This document shows positions 59,575-64,000 of a stretch of 64,000 bases of DNA, one piece after another; the first letter of the stretch is position 1, and each line of letters opens with the position of its first letter. Source of the stretch: Bradyrhizobium guangdongense (GTDB lineage: Bacteria > Pseudomonadota > Alphaproteobacteria > Rhizobiales > Xanthobacteraceae); the NCBI RefSeq assembly GCF_004114975.1, contig NZ_CP030051.1, positions 4,402,001 through 4,466,000 on the forward strand, read 5' to 3'. The position numbers and the translations under genes were made by a program. The notes under the pieces were generated by a model. It was not told the origin of the DNA. It searched no databases and saw only the letters and a list, made by a program, of their open reading frames with translations.

Positions 59575-60690
59575 TCAGATCCGCCGGCCAGCGGCACCGA
59601 GTCGCGATTCGAGCCAGTCGAAGATGTATTCGTTGGCAAGGCTGGGATTGTCGGCATGCGCTTGTGCGGCGCCAGTCTCCTCGGCGGTGAACACTTTCAG
59701 CACGATGTCCGAGCTGCCGAGCCGGGATTTCTGCACGATCTGCTGCGCCCGGTCGGCCTTGAGCCAGCCGTCCTCGCCGATGGTGATCAGCACCGGACAT
59801 TCGGCACTGGAGGCCATCAGCGGCGCATGCGGCACCGGCACGATGCTGAGATCGCTCATCGCAAAACGGCTGGCAAAGAACGAGCGCTCGTGCAGGTCCC
59901 ACAAGCCCCCGTCGCAGACAGCCGCGGCCAGGCGCGGCTCCTGCAATACAGAACGCGCCACGAACGAAGAGCCCCACCCGTCCGCCACGATCGCGACGCG
60001 ATCGAAATCGACGTCGCTGCGTAGCTCCAGGTAATCCATCACGCTGCCGATCGAGCTCTCGAGATCGCCTCGCTGCAACAGCATGTCGGCGTAATCGTCG
60101 CGCTCGTCGCCGAGCAGATCGAGCGCCAGCATCGCAAAGCCCCGCTCGCGCGCATGCGGAGCGAGCTTGACCAGGAACTCCTCTTTGCGATGTCCGGGTT
60201 CGCCGATGCAGATCACGGTCGGCGCGCGACCGTTCGTCGCGGGCGCGGGCAGGAAGTAACCCTGCAGCGCGTGTCCTTCGACCCACGGGATCGTCACGAC
60301 CTCGCCGGCCGGAGCGCGCGCCGAGAGGTAATTGCGGGCGCATTCCTGCATCGCGAGCACCGCAACCCAGCGTCGCTCGTCGGCCGGATCGAGCGGCATC
60401 GCGGCCGCGCCGTAGTAGTTCATGGCGCGCAGCCAGTTGCGCTGCGCGGTCACCAGATGTCCTTGGGCGAAGGCCGCCTCGGCCCGATGCCGGTTGGCCT
60501 GCGCCAGCTTCTTCCACTCGCGATGCCAGGACTGCTCGTCGCCGCGCTTCAGCTGGCGAGCGATCATCAGGCATTCGGCGATGGTGGCGCCGCCCTCCTG
60601 GGCCGCGGTGAGCAGCCGGGTGAATTCAGCGGAGATATCCTCTCTCTCCGGGCAGAGGATGAAATCATCGGAGAGGCATGCGGGTATCAT
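59575..60690 (-). CDS. Alpha/beta hydrolase of the FrsA/DHPON-hydrolase group, apparently without the nucleophile serine
   Basis: A 371-residue protein: an N-terminal helical cap of about 125 residues (RQLKRGDEQSWHREWKKLAQ, AQRNWLRAMNYYGAAAM), then an alpha/beta hydrolase domain with PTVICIGEPGHRKEEFLVKLA and GFAMLALDLLGDERDDYAD. At the nucleophile elbow, where GxSxGG is expected, it reads VADGWGSSFVA: the Ser position is Gly. The acid region (ITIGEDGWLKADRAQQ) and the His region (AQAHADNPSLANEYIFDWL) are kept. It may be catalytically altered or a binding protein. A 16-base palindrome lies upstream. Confidence 0.82.
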   Translation of the reverse strand: MIPACLSDDFILCPEREDISAEFTRLLTAAQEGGATIAECLMIARQLKRGDEQSWHREWKKLAQANRHRAEAAFAQGHLVTAQRNWLRAMNYYGAAAMPLDPADERRWVAVLAMQECARNYLSARAPAGEVVTIPWVEGHALQGYFLPAPATNGRAPTVICIGEPGHRKEEFLVKLAPHARERGFAMLALDLLGDERDDYADMLLQRGDLESSIGSVMDYLELRSDVDFDRVAIVADGWGSSFVARSVLQEPRLAAAVCDGGLWDLHERSFFASRFAMSDLSIVPVPHAPLMASSAECPVLITIGEDGWLKADRAQQIVQKSRLGSSDIVLKVFTAEETGAAQAHADNPSLANEYIFDWLESRLGAAGRRI

Positions 60691-60737
60691 CGGAGCTACG
60701 CTCGATCGTGGCGTTACCTCTGTTTGACTAGACTATT

Positions 60738-60753
60738 TTGGTTCGCCAACCAA
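60738..60753. promoter_or_regulatory. Palindrome upstream of the serine-less hydrolase
   Basis: TTGGTTCGCCAACCAA is an inverted repeat (TTGGTT and AACCAA around CGCC) about 50 bases upstream of the hydrolase start. It has the size and symmetry of a MarR-type operator, and a MarR gene is adjacent, but no second copy was seen. Confidence 0.4.
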
Positions 60754-60939
60754 GCTGGCCTGCTTCAAATGAGGCATGTTTGAGATCACCATCGCTTGAA
60801 CGCGGGAATATCGCCGCATGCGTGACATTCCGCTTCGTCATAAGAAGGTAAAGATCACCGCGACGCCGAGACAACTGGCTGCCGCGCCTCTTGCGATGAT
60901 GATCGTCATTCCTATATAGGCGCGCGATCGCGGCCGGTC

Positions 60940-61911
60940 TCAGCCAAGCCGCCAGCCGACTTCCTGGGTAAAGCTTTCGTAGAAGGCGCGGTCGTAGACC
61001 TGCTCCGGCGTCGCGCGGACGCGCTCGTCGAGGCGCTTTGCGTCTTCACCCACCAGGATGCGCCACCGCTCGGCTTTCACGCCGTCAAGGATGATTTTGG
61101 CGGCTTGCGCGGCCGTGGTCGGCGCATCCTCGAGAAAGCTGCGGGCCCGCTCGGCGAAGACCGCCTGAATGTCCTCGTCCGACATTTTGTCAGCATCTGG
61201 CACCCCGGCGGCGACCATCCGCTTGCGCGTCAGAACGACTTCGTCGGCGTTGAGACGCTCCGATCCGTCGGCGCTCTGCACCTTGCGTGAGTTGGAGACG
61301 ATCGAGGTGCCGATATGGCCGGGCATCACCACCGAACATTTGACATGCGGCGCGTGCAGACGGAGATCGTTGATCAGCGCTTCGGTAAATCCTTTCACGG
61401 CGAACTTCGCCGAGCTGTAGGCGGTGTGCGCCTGGTTCATGCCGATCGAGGCCCAGAAGCCGTTGACGCTGGCGGTGTTGATGATGTGGGCTTCGTCCGC
61501 CGCAACCAGCATCGGCAGGAAGGTGCGGACGCCGAGATAGACCCCGCCCCAGCAGATGTTGAAGGTGCGCTCCCATTGCTCGCGCGTGTTGGTGAACAGG
61601 CTGCCACCGCCGCCGATGCCGGCGTTGTTGAATAGCAGATGGATCTTGTCCGCCTTCTGCTGCTCGGAGAGCTCGTCGCGAAAACGCTTGAGATGATCCT
61701 CGATCGACACGTCGGCGACATGCGTCGTGACGCGCAGGCCCTGCGGTAGCTTCTCGGTCTCGCACAGTCGCTTGGTTTCGGCCATGGCGGCTTCCGAGAC
61801 GTCGCACATCGCGACGTTGCAGCCCTCGGCAACGAGCTGCCGGGCGAGCTCACGCCCCATGCCCGTGCCGCCACCGGTGATGACGGCGATCTTTCCAGCA
61901 AATGCCTTCAT
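60940..61911 (-). CDS. Short-chain dehydrogenase/reductase
   Basis: NAD(P)-dependent oxidoreductase, 323 residues from ATG 61911; the longer frame is unsupported. Cofactor loop TGGGTGMG (12-19), NNAGIGGGG, and the catalytic Ser148, Tyr165 and Lys169 (YSSAK) are all in place. A C-terminal extension of about 70 residues beyond the classic 250 includes a mostly helical segment ending TQEVGWRLG. It follows the DapA-like gene on the same strand by 135 bases and may share a pathway. Substrate unknown. Confidence 0.92.
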   Translation of the reverse strand: MKAFAGKIAVITGGGTGMGRELARQLVAEGCNVAMCDVSEAAMAETKRLCETEKLPQGLRVTTHVADVSIEDHLKRFRDELSEQQKADKIHLLFNNAGIGGGGSLFTNTREQWERTFNICWGGVYLGVRTFLPMLVAADEAHIINTASVNGFWASIGMNQAHTAYSSAKFAVKGFTEALINDLRLHAPHVKCSVVMPGHIGTSIVSNSRKVQSADGSERLNADEVVLTRKRMVAAGVPDADKMSDEDIQAVFAERARSFLEDAPTTAAQAAKIILDGVKAERWRILVGEDAKRLDERVRATPEQVYDRAFYESFTQEVGWRLG

Positions 61912-62046
61912 GGGACTTTCGGCCCCTCCCCTTGTCGGTCTGTTTCTTCGTCGTTGGCGCGACGCGCGCAAAATGTAGCAGCGCCGCACCCGCAGGTAAA
62001 AGCGGATCGGCGCTGCCGGTTCACATCGGTTATTTCGGCGTGCGGA

Positions 62047-62955
62047 CTATTCGGCCGCCTCGATCTGCCGCCCGTCGAGCGCGCCAAGCGCTTCCAGCGC
62101 CTTGCGAGTCGCCGCCTGCTGCGCAGGTGACGCCTCCGGCATCGGTGCGCGCGGATAGGTCATGGGCAGGCCCTGGAGCGTCTGCGCGTAACGCGTACAG
62201 GCCGGCAGATTGTCGGCAATGATGGCGTTCCACAGCGTCAGCAGCTTCTTGTGCAATTCGAGCGCGCGCGGATGATCGCCTGCCTTCACCGCATCCCACA
62301 GCGCCACGGAGGCGTGCGGCGCGGCGGTCAGGATCGCGGCGATCGAGCCATGGGCGCCCAGCGTGTAGGAGGGATACATCAGGGCATCGACCGCGCTGAA
62401 GATCAGCTTGTCGGGCGCCATCATCATGAGATCCGCGAACAGCTTGAGATCGCCCGCGCTCTGCTTCACGCCGATGACCAGCGGTACTTCGGCCATGATC
62501 CGCGTCAGCAACGCCGGCGACAAATACGACCACGGGACTACGTTGTAGATGATGATGGGCATGCCGGTCTCGTCGGCCATGGCGCGGAAATGCGCGACCA
62601 TCGCATCGTCATCCGGCTTGAACAGGTAATGCACCGGCGTCACCTGGAGCGCTGCGACATTCATGTCGCGCACGAGCTTGCCGCGGCGGATCGCATCGCG
62701 CGTGGAATCGACGATGATGCCGGCGATGACGGGAATGCGCCCCTTCACCGCCTCCACCGTCGCCGCCATCAGATCGCGATATTCCTCGTGGTCGAGCGTG
62801 TGGCCCTCGCCGGTCGAGCCGCCGGCGGCAACGCCATGCGCGCCGGCGCCGATCATCCAGTCGACTTGCGGCGCTATGAGCCGATAGTCGATCTCGCCAT
62901 CTTTCCGGAACGGGGTCGTCATCGGCGGGATCACGCCGGATGGTCGTGCCTTCAT
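62047..62955 (-). CDS. DapA-family (N-acetylneuraminate lyase/dihydrodipicolinate synthase) aldolase
   Basis: Class I aldolase, a TIM barrel forming a Schiff base with a 2-oxo acid. ATG 62955 follows GAGGGCAG, giving 302 residues. The signatures are VIPPMTTPFRKDGEIDY, GVAAGGSTGEGHTLDHEEYR (the GSTGE loop), YNVVPWSYLSP with Tyr137 and VIGVKQSAGDL with Schiff-base Lys164. True DapA usually has two more active-site residues and sits elsewhere, so a sugar-acid or hydroxy-keto-acid aldolase is more likely. Confidence 0.91.
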   Translation of the reverse strand: MKARPSGVIPPMTTPFRKDGEIDYRLIAPQVDWMIGAGAHGVAAGGSTGEGHTLDHEEYRDLMAATVEAVKGRIPVIAGIIVDSTRDAIRRGKLVRDMNVAALQVTPVHYLFKPDDDAMVAHFRAMADETGMPIIIYNVVPWSYLSPALLTRIMAEVPLVIGVKQSAGDLKLFADLMMMAPDKLIFSAVDALMYPSYTLGAHGSIAAILTAAPHASVALWDAVKAGDHPRALELHKKLLTLWNAIIADNLPACTRYAQTLQGLPMTYPRAPMPEASPAQQAATRKALEALGALDGRQIEAAE

Positions 62956-63278
62956 CGTCTGCCCTCGCGTTTCCATTGTCGTGTCACGGTCCCGCTCTTT
63001 TGACGGGTATTCCGCACGCCGCAAAGCCTATCGGCTCGGCCGTTGCTGTGAAGGGCGGCTGACGCGGCACTGCCCCCACAATCGCTCATCTCTGCTCTCT
63101 TCTCTGCGGGTTCCCCGTAGTTCCCCGGCTTCGGTTTACGGGCAATTTTTTTACAATCCGAATCGTCAAATGGGGACGCTGGGGCGAGCAGGCCCAGCCA
63201 GCGTGTCGTATCAGGCACAGGCTGTGGCACTCGGCTTGCATCCCCCTCGTGGTCGAAACTACCAATGAGGTGACTGGA
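62956..63278. other. Intergenic region before the small sigma-54-linked gene
   Basis: A 323-base divergent region. Its right part carries the sigma-54 promoter at 63225-63241. A run of T (TTTTTTT at about 63147-63154) breaks an otherwise GC-rich stretch. No coding gene supported. Confidence 0.6.
63204..63241 (+). promoter_or_regulatory. Sigma-54 promoter with an adjacent NifA-like TGT-N10-ACA motif
   Basis: TGGCACTCGGCTTGCAT at 63225-63241 has TGGCAC, 5 bases, TTGC: a full consensus -24/-12 element. A start of transcription near 63251 would leave a leader of about 28 bases. TGT-CGTATCAGGC-ACA at 63204-63219 matches the NifA upstream-site pattern but lies only 5 bases before the promoter, much closer than the usual 80-150, so its meaning is doubtful. 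Confidence 0.72.
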
Positions 63279-63518
63279 ATGTTCATAACCGTCGTTGCCG
63301 TGCTCTGCCGGCTTGGCGCTGCTGCCTCGGGCAGCTGTGTCGAGGAAATCGTGACCGACAGCAACATGACGCCCGATATGTCGATGATGGCGTGCGCGGT
63401 CGGTGCCCAGGCCCCGCTTGCAAAGTGGATGGGCGAGCACCCGATCTATCACGCCAACTGGCGCCTCGAGCGCTTCAAATGCGTGCCGGGTCATTACGAG
63501 ATCAAGGGCCATGCCTAG
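63279..63518 (+). CDS. Small Cys-containing protein behind a sigma-54 promoter, unknown
   Basis: A 79-residue protein with ATG 63279 after GAGG. The start is MFITVVAVLC and an Ala/Gly run (RLGAAASGSC) follows, which is weakly signal-like. The rest is MTPDMSMMACAVGAQAPLAKWM, HPIYHANWRLERFKC and VPGHYEIKGHA. Four Cys (10, 20, about 40 and 65), several Met and four His suggest disulphides or metal binding. I do not recognise a family. The upstream sigma-54 element suggests use under nitrogen-limited, microaerobic or other activator-driven conditions. Confidence 0.75.
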   Translation: MFITVVAVLCRLGAAASGSCVEEIVTDSNMTPDMSMMACAVGAQAPLAKWMGEHPIYHANWRLERFKCVPGHYEIKGHA

Positions 63519-63656
63519 GACCCCGCAAAACTACTGATACCGAGGAAACGCCCGGGGGCCGCTCTTGCCCTTCCGTGCGACACGATCAGCACCAAAGTCT
63601 GCCTGCGCCAACGTCTCGCCCGTGGCGCCCATTGTGATTTCAGTCACGTTCTCTGT

Positions 63657-64000
63657 TCAAGCCACCGCCCGCAAAATCATCGCACGCGCGCGCCGGCCCT
63701 CCGGCGTCGGCATCATCGCGTAATTGTGCGGCTGATCCCGCCACAGATGCAGCTCGACCGGCACGCCTGCCGCCCGCGCGCGCACGGCGAGATCGGCGCT
63801 GTCAGGGTAAAACAGATCGCGCGTGCCGGAGAAGATCGTCATCGGCGCAAGCGAACGAAAGGCACCGTTGAGCGGGCTGACGAAGGGATGGCCGACATCA
63901 AGCTCGCCGGCATAGAGCCTTCCCGCTTCGACAATCCCGGGAATGTCCTGGATCGGATCGCGCGCTGCAAGATCCGCTTGCTCAGGGCGGCTCACAGACG
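63657..64000 (-). CDS. Alpha/beta hydrolase (HSL-type esterase), C-terminal part
   Basis: The frame enters from the right edge and ends at 63657, so only about 114 C-terminal residues are seen; the nucleophile region is off the window. A GTG at 63995 is in frame but is probably internal. The visible text AGRLYAGELDVGHPFVSPLNG, MTIFSGTRDLFYPDSADLAVRARAAGVPVELHLW (catalytic Asp in GTRD) and PHNYAMMPTPEGRRA (catalytic His) is typical of esterases of the hormone-sensitive-lipase group. Confidence 0.85.
   Translation of the reverse strand, partial: SVSRPEQADLAARDPIQDIPGIVEAGRLYAGELDVGHPFVSPLNGAFRSLAPMTIFSGTRDLFYPDSADLAVRARAAGVPVELHLWRDQPHNYAMMPTPEGRRARAMILRAVA

Noticed and set aside
63204..63219. 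TGT-N10-ACA as a functional NifA upstream activator site
   Set aside because: Kept only as a note: it is 5 bases from the -24 box, whereas working sites usually lie about 80-150 bases upstream, and the pattern is short enough to occur by chance.

Overview
The window looks like chromosome of a Bradyrhizobium-type alphaproteobacterium (Bradyrhizobium/Rhodopseudomonas group). This is inferred from GC-rich coding with strong third-position GC, the order tig-clpP-clpX-lon, the glnB-glnA pair, a GcrA regulator, an Omp2b-like porin, and the palindromic intergenic repeats typical of these genomes. Most of it is ordinary core and accessory chromosome. I see no phage, IS element, CRISPR array or rRNA.

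Layout. 1-2.7 kb: 5' part of a TonB siderophore receptor, a Tat-hydrolase remnant, tRNA-Asp and an HU-like protein. 2.8-5.3 kb: peptidase T, a membrane protein with a 24-residue membrane peptide in front, and an orphan terminator. 5.3-12.2 kb: a heavy-metal efflux cluster (small His-rich protein, CzcC, CzcB, CzcA and a CDF transporter with a poly-His N-terminus). 12.2-14.8 kb: methyltransferase and P450 overlapping by 4 nt, then tRNA-Val. 14.9-22.4 kb: GFA protein and the protein quality-control block lon, clpX, clpP, tig, then tRNA-Leu. 22.6-25.8 kb: a copper-oxidase-like Tat protein without recognisable copper ligands, a GNAT and NAD(P)HX repair. 26-28.1 kb: glnB-glnA behind a sigma-54-type promoter. 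28.3-39.8 kb: mixed housekeeping genes (glutamine amidotransferase, AI-2E-type permease, diguanylate cyclase, rplM-rpsI, thioesterase, enoyl-CoA hydratase-like, CoA-binding protein, metY, ctaA). 39.8-48.9 kb: an exopolysaccharide locus (deacetylase, CelD-like GNAT, Wzz/kinase-like fusion, GT4 glycosyltransferase, phosphoglycosyltransferase, Wzy-like polymerase). 48.8-55.8 kb: divergent MarR/FAD-monooxygenase pair, then a four-gene minus-strand operon (YdcF-like, DUF169, two saccharopine-dehydrogenase-like paralogues) and an acetamidase-like gene. 56-64 kb: GcrA, a large porin, MarR with a serine-less alpha/beta hydrolase, SDR, DapA-like aldolase, a small Cys-containing protein behind an excellent sigma-54 promoter, and the 3' part of an esterase cut by the window end.

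How genes work together. The metal cluster joins periplasm-spanning RND export to CDF export from the cytoplasm. Lon, ClpXP and trigger factor share protein folding and turnover. PII and glutamine synthetase form the nitrogen-status module. The 40-49 kb genes would build, polymerise and export one exopolysaccharide, but no flippase is in the window. The least explained items are the 63.28 kb small gene under sigma-54, the orphan terminator near 5.2 kb, the 24-residue peptide, and three enzyme homologues that have lost key residues.
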